A stretch of 64,000 bases of DNA from Pipra filicauda (Eukaryota > Chordata > Aves > Passeriformes > Pipridae): contig NW_024104096.1 in NCBI RefSeq assembly GCF_003945595.2, positions 4,712,501 through 4,776,500 of the forward strand. The letters are read 5' to 3'. The notes below the pieces were generated by a model that was not told the DNA's origin, did no database searches, and saw only the letters and a list, made by a program, of their open reading frames with translations. A program made the translations under genes and the position numbers. Positions 1 to 13,903 of the stretch are shown piece after piece. How positions within the stretch are numbered: position 1 is the stretch's first letter; each line of letters opens with the position of its first letter.

Positions 1-3000
1 TGAAGTAGCTCATGTGTTTCCTTCCAATTACTTTCCAATGATATTCTTAATGGTTACTGCAAATCAGTTTGCTATTCAGTTGTTTCCATAAGAGAGTTTC
101 CCTAAAATTTTAAAGAGAGAAAATCATTGTTGTGATTGGAACAAATCATCAAAAGTCAGTTATGATAAAACTTCATTGAAGCAGAGCAATCACCTGATGA
201 AGAGGAGTAAAGCCAATAGAGGAGCATCCAGTTTTATTTCTGATAGTTTTTACAAGGACATCTTCATGTAATAAATTATGAAAAGGTCCATATGCCTAGT
301 TTGTCTGCTGACTACAAAACAGGTTATCAGAATTCACCACGGAAGTGAGCACCAAACAACCAACTTTTTAGTCCTGTGTTGTTTAGATAAAAGTCACTAC
401 TGTTTTTTTGGTCTCTCCACTGCTGCGATTTGTTTCTTGTATATTTTACATCTGTTTATTAATTCTGCTGCCATTACACAGCAATTGCTGAAGCTGAGGA
501 GTGAATATGGAGGTTGTGCTAGCAGGGACTCGAGATACAGTATAAACCATGCTTCAGTGGTTGCCAGTGGGTTTATTTTGACCTTTACAGAGCTCACCTG
601 GAAGGTTGTACAAACTGAAATTTAAAAGTGCCAACTACTTGAAACTCCTCTGTAGACTCTAGGAATCACAAGTTGTGTGTGATTCTGAAAACTGAGGACT
701 ATGGTGGTTAAAACCAGCAGCAGCTGAATGGATCCCTGTGTTAGGTAATGCAGTTGCTGCTATCAGTGGTGGTGAGCATGCTGGAAAGGCAGGAGGGTTT
801 TTTCCTCTTTAAAAAGACCATGTGAACACAGCCAAAGAGAACCATGAGGTGTATTTAACTGCTGGCTGTCTCTGTTCTCTTAGTGCAGAGGTGTATACTC
901 CTACCACCTGGTTATAATGACACTAACTGTTGGATTTCAGGAAGAAGGGAAAACCACCTCTTTTATTATTATGAGAATTACCTGTGGGTCTTCAGACTGT
1001 GGAAGGGCCTCACCTAGCCTTGAGCACCATAAGCTTGACAATATAACTTGTCAATTCGGCATCTACTAGTCAACCTATCTCAGATCAAGCTGATTTGATG
1101 ATGACATACTCAGGGAAATGTGTACTTTAATTGTGCATACAGATAATAATTTTCAGTTAAAATCTAAAATTACATATTTAATTATATATACATATGTATT
1201 TATATATTATATATGTGACTAAAAAAATCATAATAATCAGAAGTGGTTGCTGTATGAAAGCAAACAAACAAATGTGTGATTGCTACTACTTTTTCAGATA
1301 TGTTTCAGTTTTTGGTGTGACAAGTGCTATGTTCAGAAAGACTTCCTCAGACTACAATCATTACTCTGACCTATTATAATATATCAGAGCTGCTATCCAA
1401 GCTGTTCTGCACAGCATGATATGGACATTTTGATATTCTGCCCCTATCTCTGAATTATGACATTTGATTCCTGATAGGTTCCATTTACTTCCAGTAGAGG
1501 AGGACTCTACTTTGCCAAAAGCAATAAGAAGTTGCTTCATGTTCAGTACCCAAACAAGACAAGTTAACCTCTGAACTTTGAAAATTAGTTATCAAAAAAT
1601 GTGAAAGGTACTAATAAAGATGGATTTGATGGATAAAAATGCATAGAATATGGGCTTAGGTTCATTTATTAAATATTCATAATAATGATTAAGAGAGAGC
1701 AGTCTGGTTTTCAGTCCCTTTCTCTGCATCAACTTGCAGCAAGACGCCTGCAAGCACAAAAGAAAACAGGCATTCTTTTTAATTGTGTAATAGCATGCCA
1801 AGTGTATATAGGAGAGAATCTACTCAAAGGCTTCTCCAAGGAGAGAACACAATATAGAATAGTTCATCTGAATAATGCTGTTAGAAAAGTAAATTTAAGT
1901 TTTGTTCCCAATTAGGATTGAAGATGCTGCAGATGTATATATGATAAATAAAACCTTGTTTTATATTCCTATAAGAAGGGATGGGGGAGTGGAATTGTGA
2001 AGGTACTTTTCCACAACTGGTGCTAGAACCCCACTTGTTAAAGGTGTTTCCACTGGCTATGGATCGAGTTGGCCGCGTTATTCTGTTTCTTAATGAACAG
2101 CCATTAACATCTTTGCAATTAACACAGTCTGAAGACAGAGAATAGGTGCTTCGTATAAATGAGATCAAGCTCTTTGAAGTCTACATAAATTAAATGTTCA
2201 TTTTTAGAGTCTTGTTCTGAGAGTACCTTACAATAAACAGTGTGATAACTATTTAGTTATCTTTGAGAATGAAGATGTGAATGAACTCTTGACTGGTGTA
2301 ATAACCCAGCAAAAGCAGCAGTTATATCTAATCTGATATTTTGACTTATATAACATCTACATTGAAGCTGGAAATCCAGTTATCACCTATATATCTTTTT
2401 GTCTTTTTTGGTTGAAGTACCATTACTCTTCCAAATTAATCTCCTCTGCTTAAATTCGGATGATAATATCACTTAGGATGGCTCCAATGGATGCATGACA
2501 ATCAATGGATTTGATTTAGTCCCCAAATCCCATAGAAGGTCTAACAGAATAGGAAATTTGGGATCTGCCTTACCAACTGAAGCACACACTCCAGAATGTC
2601 AATATTAACTACATAACAAATGTGTTTCTTCTAAGATGTTAAACAATGAATGGAGGAAGCTGAGATAAGCTTTGCTATCCATCCCAGCCAGAAGGAAAAG
2701 CTTTGACAAAAGGCAGAAGCAGACAACTGAATGGTAACTGAGTTGGCTGTCAAGCTCCCAAAGCTCATTCCATGTTTGTGTGTGCTAGACTTCCTATCTT
2801 AAGTATTTTATCCTGCATTTTAGTCAAGGTACTTTTAGTTTTGCAGGTATCAGTTTTTACCAGGTCCAAAATAAACTTTGTTCATCATGAACTGGGCCCA
2901 TCTTGGACAGTGAAGACTAAAAATCATTCATCTTTCAAAAAGAGTTAAATGTAGTCCTCCATATCTCCCTGTCTCAAAACCCCAAACCATTCTTCTTTTT

Positions 3001-6000
3001 CTCTCTCTTACAAAATCAACCACCAAAAACTTCTGATAGAAAACCTTGATTCAGATTTGAAACTTCTTTCTTCCCTTAAGATACTAGCTTTCATTTTTAT
3101 TCAAGTACGTTGTTTGTCCAATCAGGGAGCAGAAAACAGTTATCTTCATGGTGGAAGGAGTTCCTAATTTTAACTGTACTCTGATGATGCTCTGCTGCAA
3201 TATCACAGTCATTTTTAAGAATCTAGAAAGATAACCTAATTGTGAAAACTTGTCAATGGCATGGATGCTAGAAAAGCTTTGTCCTATTCATTGAAAACTG
3301 GACAAAACCATTTACTTTCTCTCCCTCTGTTTCTGGTATTTTTTTCTCTTTAGTGAGGTAGAATTTTTTCTTCCTGTGCATGCCATTGGCAGCTGCCTGT
3401 GAAGGTAAGGGTGGAAGTAGAACAGGGTGTGATTTCATTGTAGAGCTGTTTTGAGCCACTTAAAAGGAAATTTCTCCTATCTACAAATTTCCTCTGATCT
3501 TCATCAGGATCTGTGTCGGGGTGATTCTAACAGCACTGGCTAGGTGATTACATTGTAGTCTTGTTAGAGGTGTTAAAGTTTTATTTAGTGCTTGTAGATT
3601 GATGGCTGATGGGCTTTGTTGGGCTGTTTAAGTGGAAGTTTCCCACAATCTGATACTAAAACGGAGGTTTTGAGTGAAGCTTTTATCACTCTTTCACCAG
3701 TCTCATCAAGAACTTCCCTTTCCTCATTGGAATTGGAATTTCATGCTGTGTATTTCTGCTCCAAGCGTTCCATCAATCAACAATCTAGTAGGAGTTTGTG
3801 GTTCTTACTAGAAGAGCATTTTACATGCTGTGAAGTAATTTCCTAGTCTGGTATCTTTGTCTATCTCAGACCCTGTGGATACTGCTTAAACTGGAACTTG
3901 CCTTCGATTTACTATATTCAATTTTTATGACTTGATATCAGACACATTTTCACATCTGGTTCTCAATTCCTTTCCTGCAATTAGAGAGATCATATGCAGG
4001 ATGTGTTTGACAAGTGGGTGGTGTCCAAAGTCCATGTTCCTTGTGGGGAACTAAAATGCCAGAGTAAACAAATCAGCAATGAGTGCAATTGCCAACCCCA
4101 GGAAAAAAGAATATATGCTTGTTGTGCAGCACATTTCTGTTGTCAGCAAATCTCAATTTGCTTGGCAAGGAAGTCCGTGCCCATTTAAAAATGAGGAAAA
4201 TGAAGTACTAAGAGGTGAATTGTCTTAACATAAAAGACTACAATTACAATCCAGTCTCCTGTGTTTGGAGTAGCATTAAACAGTATCTCCCTTTTAAAAA
4301 GAAGCAAAAAACCACAAAACCCAAATCCAAAAAAATTACATATGGTAATCATTTCTTCACAAGTAGAAACTGCTGTAACCTTAAGACGTTTTTGTGAACT
4401 TCCTGATTATTATTTGGACATTGGAACAGTGGAAAAAGTGGGACGCTTCAGGAAGTGGTACTGACATGCAATAGATGGTGATCTGTTTGCTTTTGGGACA
4501 GCACACCAGTGTGCAGGTAGGGAGCCTCACCATTGTGTCAGTACCATATTATACTGAAGCTCTGACTAGATAAATGTCCCCTCTTATACTTTGTAACAAA
4601 GTAGTGGAAAGTACCAATTCTTATGTTAATTCTGTGAAAAAGCACTTATGCAATTTCTGATTCTTAGCCAAATTCAAAGTTTGATAATCACTTCCTACTT
4701 GAAGTGAGAAGTGGACACTGAGAAGTGAAAGCTACAATTCAGCAATGGCCCAATAAATTGGAGTTTGGCTAAGACATCAAAGCAAATCTAATCTGCCTTT
4801 CTGGTAGACCAAGAACAATGTTAATAAATTTATTTTGCAATTATTCTTGAATTGATTTGTTGGTTAAAATTTTAGTGGAGAAGAAGGGTTTCATGACACA
4901 TGTGCTCATTGTATACTGCACCTTTTTTTAAAGAACCTTTGGTGTTTCTTTGGTTTGATGTTTTAAGTGACATTTTAAGAAATTACAATTTTGCAGAAAG
5001 GCAAATTTTGGAAGATAGTGGATGTTTATTGTTTTGATAAGGAAAATAGTCATATGTATAAGTCTTATTCAGGATTCAATCATTACTTTCATATTGTAGG
5101 ATATGTTTCTATTAAAGGTTAATTTGTTAGATTTGATGTAGTAGCTCATGTACACAATTCCTAATTCAGCAAGGTGATCAGCATTTGTGATGTCAACCTG
5201 AATTGTAATTTTTTCAGGATCATGTCACAGATTTATCAGTGCAGCCTCAGTTATTATGATAGTTTCAAGAGGAGATGAAAAAACCTTATAAAAAATATTG
5301 TGAAGTTTTGCTATGAGTAGAAGGCAAAGTTTAGGACAACTTTTTCTTTCTCGTTAAGCTTTTGGTAACCCCTACCTCACATGCTGACAGGGACATCAGT
5401 GCTGTCTGCTTTTTTTTTTCTTCAAAAATTTTATCTCTCCTTTCAGAAGAGTAATTTTTGAGGCAGCCATGACAGCTCTGTCATTTCACTCACACCTCTA
5501 AATTTCTCTTTCTGTTGTCAGTCACCAGTCACCATATCTTGATGATCATGATTGATGGCAAAATATATGAGAATTGTAAAAAGGGCATTGAACATTATGT
5601 CTAAAACAATCATTTCATGCTTTTATTTTTGTAAGTACAATAAGAAGTTAGAAAAACACCTGTTTACCTTTAGGTTGCCTTTATTTTTTGCATTTTACAG
5701 AATAGCGTAGATATACCTATAGAGATTCTATAATTTTTTTTTATCATAAACTTATGTACTGAAAGTTGTTTGTACATTTAGTCTTCCTTCAGTATTTATG
5801 CTATTTTGCCAATGTTTTACTGTTTTTCAAATTTCCTTTTAAATGACTAATTTCCTATCAAATTCCAGGGCTTAAATGACAAGTAAGGAGCTGAGAGAAA
5901 TAGCAAAAAGAATCCGCATCACATTTTACTTGAAAGAGGTTCACGTGTTTTTGGAAAGTAAAACACATCAGTTATAGTTTAAGTAAATAAAGCACATATT

Positions 6001-7381
6001 TGGGGAAGGAGAAATTGCTATTGGCTTTCATGTCATCAAAATTTCTATACAGAATAGGATAGAAAACACCAAAAAAGGCATTTTTCCCCCAGTCAGTCCT
6101 ATGCATGAAATTTATATAAATTATTTTAGGAAAAAGAAACTATGAGTTTGAGTGTTGTACAATGGCCTTTGGATTTTTCCATTTATATGATGTAATCGCC
6201 TGTTGAACTTTGAAAATCAGCATATTCCAGTAGCTGCTGTGTGTGCCTGTTAAACAGCAACATTTGAGGCTGAATAAACATCACTTGCACTCCATTATTA
6301 TTGGGGCTAGAGTCTTGTTTGCTTACAGGCATATATATACAATATCTATCTTCTACATTTCTTTTTTTTTTTACAACTGAGTTAAAAGTGCTATTTTTGC
6401 TGTGTATGATGATCAGTTGCATTAGAGTTCACTTGTTTATTTTTTAAATTACTCTAAGTAGCAGAATTATTTGGGCAAGTTGTTTAAAATGAGTACAGTC
6501 ATACCACAGGGAAAAAAAAAAAAGTTCTTGCTCAGCATATAACTTATTCTGAGGAAGGAACTGATAAAAGTTGTACCCGCAAAAGATCTCTTACTGATAC
6601 AAGCTGCATGTCCAGAAGGAAGCTGATTCTTGGGGTGATATTTTTCCAGCTATACTGGCAGACCTTTTTATATCTGGGTCCTGTATCAGGAGAGCTGTCA
6701 TGTTACCCACTGGTGTGCAGTAATTATTAAATGTGGGTCCTGTGGAGACTGGCGCTGTGAAGGAAGGCACCTTCTAGATGATAGCTGGTAACAGTTATGG
6801 TCTAGGATTTTCAGAGGACTCTGAGATATTTACCTACTCTTTTAGGGATGAGAGGTGAAGATACTGGAGAGAAGCCAGCTGATTCCAGTAAATTTTTTTG
6901 AAGAATGCTGCTAAGTGAATGAGTAGAGATTCAGAATGGGTCTTAAAAGCGTGGTCTAGTGTTACCCAAAAATAACTTTAAAACCTTGTCTTTGCCATTG
7001 GTTTGAAATGAACATTGTGCACAGCTTCAACAAGGGGCATAGATTCCCTGCTGTTGCTGCACTGGTAGTGGGTTTTAGCAGGTACTTTGTCTCCTTATGG
7101 CATAATTTTCTTTCAGCTTTCTCTGGTTCAGTTCTATTCTGGCTGAAAATGGCATGAGTTTATGAAACTCATGTTGTGAGGTTGGATAATAAGTCTATCT
7201 GCAAGACAATATAAAAGTATATTCTACTTTTAGTAGCAGATGTGCATCCCATCTGGGTTGGGCTGGGCTACAACACTGGGGACTGAATTGTGTATATTCC
7301 AGGCTTGCAGTGTGGCTGCAGTAAAATCTTACTGGTCTTAGGTTCTTAACTTGCTTGCTTGGTACTGACTGCAGAAATGCC
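1..7381. other. AT-rich intronic DNA, nothing recognised
   Basis: No exon, repeat family or RNA gene was recognised. An especially AT-rich patch at about 1168-1215 contains the 12-bp palindrome ATACATATGTAT (1188-1199). Short T runs occur near 5411 and 6362. Confidence 0.6.
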
Positions 7382-7403
7382 AAAAAAAAAAAAAAAAAAA
7401 AAA
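7382..7403. repeat. Poly(A) run
   Basis: There are 22 consecutive A's. The sequence before it shows no recognisable retroelement 3' end or polyadenylation signal, so I record it as a homopolymer and not a retroposon tail. Confidence 0.85.
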
Positions 7404-10400
7404 GCCCTCTTCAAAGGACCTTGCCATTTTCATTTTCATAATCAACTCCATTATTTATTTTTTTTTGAAATTGCAAGGTGGCATTTTACTTCATAACCAA
7501 CTAATCAAATTGAAGTAATGCTAACATTACTAATGACACAAATACAGCTCAAACAAATGAATACTAAGTGAGCGAATACAAAAGGTGAATCTGAGACACA
7601 TGAATCATTGAAAGTTCTTTGGCACAAAAAATTCTGACCAAGTTGTTTAAAGACATGAACAGAAGGGTTTGGGGCAAAGGAGATTTGGTTTACGTCTCTA
7701 TTTAATTTTATATTGAAATTGTAGAAATCTGTTTTGATGATCATTTTTTGAACATGGAATCATGGGAAATATTTTGTTTTCCCTGAGAGCCAAGGCGATG
7801 TATTTATTTCAAGTTTTATTAAATGAGTTATAAATTTTCCTAGCAATTTACTCATAGCTCAAGAGGTTTAATTTGCATGTGTTGCCTTTTACAATATGCT
7901 TTTCGTAATGTTGCAGATGCTTCTTCCCTAGCTTCAGTAAACAACAGGCAGTTGGCCAGGTTTTTGACTGAACGTTTGCCAACTCTGAGAAATATTAGTT
8001 AACTCTCTAGTGGCCACTGAATGATTTTTTAGCTGACTTTATCCAAAAGAATTTGTGAAGATTAAAAATTACAATGAGTAAAAAAATAAGATAGAGAACA
8101 AGTAATTTGCTGGACTAAACACAGGAAAAGAGGTTTCTTTCTGCATTTTAATTATATCAGACTTCCTTTTTTTAGCACTTACTTCCAAAATCAGTTGTTT
8201 TCAGAAATGTATTTGAAAATTGATGATGATGTTAATAATAAGCATTTCTTCCTTCAGATTAATGAGGATTCTTGGATACACTCAAATACAATTAGGTTTA
8301 CCCCTAGTGTTTTGTTCTCATTTTGAGAAACCTGCAAGGACAGTTATTTTCTTCAACATAGTAATCCAGATTATAACAGGGATATTTTGCAGATGGGATG
8401 ATAAATTGTTTCATGAGCAGTGAAGGTAAAAAAGTCTTGTTTTCTGCAAATGTATTTTGTGGAGCTGATGATGTAGTAGAGCTCAACTCCCATCTCTGTG
8501 TCGCCTGTGGTGCTTTCAGCTTTCTTCCAGGTTTCTTACATACTTTTTAGTGCTATCTCTTGAGCAAGTCCTGTCATGTTCTCTTCCAGTCTGGAGCTAC
8601 CTGCATGCTGATTGTTCAGCTACTGCCAGTGCAATGTGTGGTGACCAAATTTGTGTTTCTTCCTGCTAGTGAGAGATTCAGTAGTGTTTTGCTTTCTCTA
8701 GTTCAGCCTCTTATTATCATGGTGTTTCTAGGAATGTAAGGTGATTTTGTAATTGGTTTAAGTTTGTGAATTTGTCCCAAAGCTATGGTTCAAAAGACAT
8801 ATGCAAGAATGGTTGTCAGCATGCTTGCATAAGAAAATAAGGAAATGAGGCCAATCATGAATAAGAAAGAAATGTCAAACTCTTCAGCATCTTGGATGAT
8901 GTGTACTTGGAAATAATTACAGGCAGTCCCATGATTACATGCTGTCAGTGTAAGTGGGGCAACAGGGCAGACTGAAGGAATGAGCTGAGTTTGAATTACC
9001 TGACTTGACATTCACTGCTCTTGAAAAACCTGTATCTCTGGGTCTGTGATCACACTTTGGATAACTGTTTCGAACAGATGATCATAAATGAAGCATGATG
9101 CAACATTAATTGAAATGGGTTGAGATTTTAAAGGCGGAAAATTCGGAATCCTTTGGATATATGTTCAGGTACCCAAGGTTCTTTCTTTAGGTATCTAAGT
9201 TTGCATTTTTATTGATGTTACTTTTTATTCCACAAGTGCTCTGATGATGTGTGGCTAGCTTTGGGCTGAAATTAAATGCAGTGAAGACAACACAACATCA
9301 ACCACTGATTCTTCATGCCTGATCCTACTGCTTTCTTCCTCATATTTGTTTCTCCTTCTAGAGAGTTCCTCATTATTGCAGAAGTAGTATACTCAATACC
9401 TTCAGAATCTAATGGACTAGGAGAAGTGGAATAGTCTGGAGAGCAGATGATTGGTTTTATACACCCTTCTAAACTTCTTTTCAAGCTCTAAGGCAAAACA
9501 CTGTCTATCTGAAGAAAAAAAAAAGTTTTGATTTTACAAGTTTAGTGTTAGAAAGTTATCTTTTATTTTATGAAGCAAATTTAAAGTGAGGTTCAAGTGG
9601 TACCACTGTTAGGATCCAGAGAAGATGATTTGTTTGGTCTTTCTTACTAGAAACATGGTGCACGGCTAGTGTGATGTCATAAACTGATGTCTTAGTGTGT
9701 CCTGCAGGAATTATGTGCCCTTTTACTTTGCTAACAAATAGCACCTATGACCCATTGAATTTCGCTTAGATTGGATGAATCTGTTTTCCCCAACATTTCT
9801 CATTTTCTGCTTCCCTCTGTCTTTTCCCTTACATGATACTGGGGAGGGAGGAGTGTTGCTTAGCAACCAGTCGGAAATGGTCAATACAGGCATAAATATT
9901 AAACCTTTCCAACCATGGTCAGTTTATGGTAGAAAATGGAAAATGTTCCTCTTTTTCCTTGTGAAAATTCATGCAAAATCGTAATGTAAATCCTTTTCTA
10001 TGAACTGGAAAAAATTGAGACCTTTGGAACTCCTGTACCTGAAGAAGGAAATACTTAATTCACTAATAAATAAGAGGATGCCCATGCAGAACCCCATGGA
10101 CCTCCAGTGTGGTATCATGTTACGAAGTGTTTGTGTTTTGTTGGGGATTCTGTTTGGGCTTTCTTTAAAAACTGTGTTAGGATCCAAGACTAAGTTTGGA
10201 GTTTGGCACTAACTCAGTCATGTACTAACACTACTAATTACAGAAATGGAGGATCTTTTTTTTTTCCTCAATGTTTTTAATATGCTTTATAATTTTTAAA
10301 TGGAAGACAATAGAAAGTACAGTGCATCACTACTTATCACCCTACTGCAGAAATTATTTAAGAATAAACTCCACTATTGTTTAATGCTCCTGCTGAAGAA

Positions 10401-13400
10401 GGAGAAAATATGTGCCATCCGACATTGTTTGGAAAAAAAGTGTGTGTTTATTCATTTGAGTGAATGCCTGATTTCAGTAAGGCATTTACATAATACTCAC
10501 AAAATCCAGTCTTAAGAGAATTAGAGAGACTCGAAACTATAGGTAGCTGCCGTGATCTGCTTAAAGCAAGCAACTGAAAGTGCATGTCCAGCAGTTTGCA
10601 TTTATTTAGTTAGTGGTTAGAAGACTCAGTGAAGACCCATGCTTGTACTTACTTGAAATCCAAACATTTTGTGCCCCATAAGCTCAGGAGAGTGCGTGAG
10701 CATTAAAATACCATGCCAAAGATCATTTATTAATCATTTAACCACAGCAATAGAAGTCTGACCTCTGGCTCTGTGTCCCAGTTGCCCAACCCATTCTTCT
10801 CCATTGAGGCAGCATCACACCATCTGGGGCTGTCTGCCCCATGGTTGTGCATGGGCTATTGATCTCAAGCGTTACTGATTGCCCAAAAGTGTAAGTTGGA
10901 AAATAATTGGAAAAAACATGTTGGTCTGGTAGCTCCAAATCTGACTGGAAGTTGTTCCTGGAATACAGTGTTTATTGAAATGATATGTACAATCATATTC
11001 CAATCATTTCATAGCAAGGAAATGAGAATATTTCAGATTTTTCAATAGTATTTTCTTGAAAAGCAGACTGTGTGAATTTTGATTGATATGACACTTTAGA
11101 ACTATAACTGAAACTGTATTTGTTACAAACGAATGACCACTGAATCAATTTCTTTAGTATATATTTCTTTAGACTTGCATCATTAATATTCAAAGGGGAA
11201 TGTCTTTTACATTGTGCTGCAGTTTATACTAATGTGGGTTCATTTGCTTTCATGTTATTAAATCACTTTTTTCTATTGAAAAGATAAAATGAAGCAGCAT
11301 TGTTCATGTGCTATGTAGAACTGTAGCAATCTATGGTTTGGTACCTACTGCATTTCCAAAGCAATAAATACATGAATAAAAAATCAAAGGTAGCAGACAG
11401 GATTTTGCTTTGATTTCCACAGACACATCATGCCATTGTTATAAAAGAAATCTAATAGGGAGATAAAAATTTACTTGTGTTTGCCAGCTGTTTTTAATGC
11501 AGAAACTAGTGTAGTCTGTGTTATTTTTAAGATGATCAGGAGGTGCAAAACCACTTCTTAACTCAAAATTAATATATATATTAGAAATAAATTGAATCTC
11601 ACTGCGTAAAACACTTCTAAAACTATTTTCTGTATATAAAAATTCAGGTGTTTGGCTCAGGCCATATGTTTCACTGCAAATCTATTTATAGCCATCAACA
11701 CTTTCCTGAAATAACAATTATATGCCATTCAGAATTCTCTACTGCTTCTCTCCCACAGTCATGCACATGTTTAACTGCATACATGTGACTACTCTCTTTG
11801 AAGCAATTGAGAATTGCTCTAATAATTAAAAGTTTAGAACACACATGGCTTTATGATGGCTTTGTTGACTTAAATTCTCCAATGGTTTCACTGAAGAAAA
11901 ATTCATGGACAGGCTGAATTCTACCTAGGAGCTCATTTACAGTGTATCTGTATGTCTTTGACTGTTCAGGCGAAACTTGCCAAAAGGAGATTCAACCCTC
12001 AATGCTGCCTCCTTAGAAAACCAGCAGGGTCTTGCTTTTGAACTGTAAAGTTCATATTTTTCTATAGCATTAAGTTTAGTCTTTACCTATACACCTTAAA
12101 TTTGAAAATGGTTTATAGGTATGTGTGAGGTGTCTGTACTGAAACAATAGTTTATTTTAAAGTGCCAAATGAACTTGTGAGCTGTTATGTAATACTTTTG
12201 CCTATGATGTCATTTGCAAAATATCTGCAATGAATCCTAAAGAGGAAAAAAAATCTTCTTGCCACCAAGAAAAGCAAACCTTCAATTATTATTTTGTTTA
12301 AAACTAGGGATGCACCTATAGGTACACCAGTTTTTTTAGTAAGAATTTGTTTGGAAAATAGCTTTTTCTGAAAAGGCAATTTTTAAGTATATCATTACAG
12401 AGTTGTCTGATGTGTAATGTTCTTAATGATTCAGTCTGGGAACACAAATTTGTATCTTTATCATAATGAATTTCAGCAAATTCTTGAATCTGATGGAAGT
12501 TCAGTATTTTTCATGTGTCTGTACAAATAAATTAGATGTATAAATTTCTTCATAACTCCTAATTCTCAATTTTTATCAGTATTTTAGGCTGTAAATAGTT
12601 TTCTTACCTGCTAACATCATTAATCAGCAATGCTGTTGGAAAATATGCCAGCTTTGTCAATGCCTTGTTGTATTTTGGTTTATGGCGTGTCTTCTGTTTC
12701 CATTCTAAATCTTATATCTTTGCTCTCACTTGTGTAATCGGATCTCTTTAGTGCTTTGAATTAGAAGTGATTATTTGGAGACTGCATGTATATATTACTA
12801 GAGGGTCAATAGCGAAAGAATAATGTTTAAATATGATAGGGAAAATGGTTTTGTCTTGATTTTATGTGTTTCCTACGTTGATTAGTGTCTAACTGCTTTC
12901 AAGAGCTCAGTCCTCTGCAAACACATGCTGTGTCAGGCAATAAGTGCATGTACACTTACTATTCCTACTATTATTTTTTTAAAATGTTCTCAGTGGTTGA
13001 TTAGATGATTTTCATGCTTGATGTAAAGGTGCCCACATCATGTGAGTTATTCTGAAACCATTATATCCAGTAGTGTAGGCAAACATTTAAATATTCTGAT
13101 AACTTCTGAATCTAAACCAACAGGTGTGAAACAGCCAGAAGAGCCAAAGAGCCATGCTATGCTGAACTGCCTTGGCAAAGGAGGCTTCACTCATGGAGTG
13201 AAGAAAAAAAGAGAGATGTAGATCCTGTCAGTATGTACTTCACAAGGCCTATCCCACTTGCAGTGAGGTGGTGAGAACCTGATGGTCCTGCTGCTTTAAC
13301 AAGTACTGTCGTTTGTCACTGTCTTGACGTACACATTTCTGCTTGAGGGACACAAAGAGAAGGGAGGCATTAGCATCTTTCATGCAGGAAGGGCATTGTT

Positions 13401-13842
13401 GCTTTTTGCACATTGGAAAGCATACATCTTGGTTTTGCCACTGGACAAAATTCTTCATGTTGATTCAGCAGGCATCGCTCAAAGGAGGATTCTGAGAATG
13501 GACCTTTGTATGCTTTTTGTGAAGCATCTTTTATTGACCACTGTTTTCACTGTAGTAATGTTGCTGAAACTTCAGGAGATATTATTTGCAGTTAATACTT
13601 GGTTTCCTCCTGTGAAAGGCAGAGGCTGTGGAAGTAGAACAGAACTGGCTGTGGAAGTTGTTACTACTGGGAGGAACTTTTGTCTCGTGTGTGGCTTCTT
13701 GTGGCTGCTTGCAGCAGTTACTATCTCATGATCTGCACTACTGGGATGATGTGTTTTTATCTACCCATGCACTTTTTATTTTATTTAAAGATAACAGGAA
13801 AAGAAGTTTTGAGTAAACTAAATGTAATTTCAAGTATTCAGG
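7404..13842. other. AT-rich intronic DNA, nothing recognised
   Basis: Only short unremarkable open frames and AT-rich sequence are visible here. No repeat family was recognised. Confidence 0.6.
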
Positions 13843-13864
13843 GGAATTAACAGGTGTTAATTCC
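13843..13864. repeat. Perfect inverted repeat, 10-bp arms, 2-nt loop
   Basis: GGAATTAACA is followed by GG and then TGTTAATTCC, its exact reverse complement. It lies 14 bp before a second hairpin with a related core. Confidence 0.9.
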
Positions 13865-13878
13865 AAGGTGTTACACAC

Positions 13879-13903
13879 AAGGGTAACACAAGGTGTTACC
13901 CTT
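13879..13903. repeat. Perfect inverted repeat, 11-bp arms, 3-nt loop
   Basis: AAGGGTAACAC is followed by AAG and then GTGTTACCCTT, its exact reverse complement. GTGTTAC at 13868-13874, just upstream, can also pair with GTAACAC at 13883-13889, so the two hairpins are linked by alternative pairings. Confidence 0.9.

Noticed and set aside
7382..7403. Poly(A) run as the tail of a processed pseudogene or retroposon.
   Set aside because: No polyadenylation signal, coding remnant or flanking target-site duplication could be recognised.
13249..13735. Overlapping open frames on both strands, including a minus-strand Cys-rich peptide (C-x3-C-x5-C-x2-C) and a 135-codon plus-strand frame.
   Set aside because: No recognisable domain, no clear splice sites and no continuity of the protein-like pattern beyond the frame. 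It could be a very old gene relic, but I cannot support one. A translated search of the interval would decide it.
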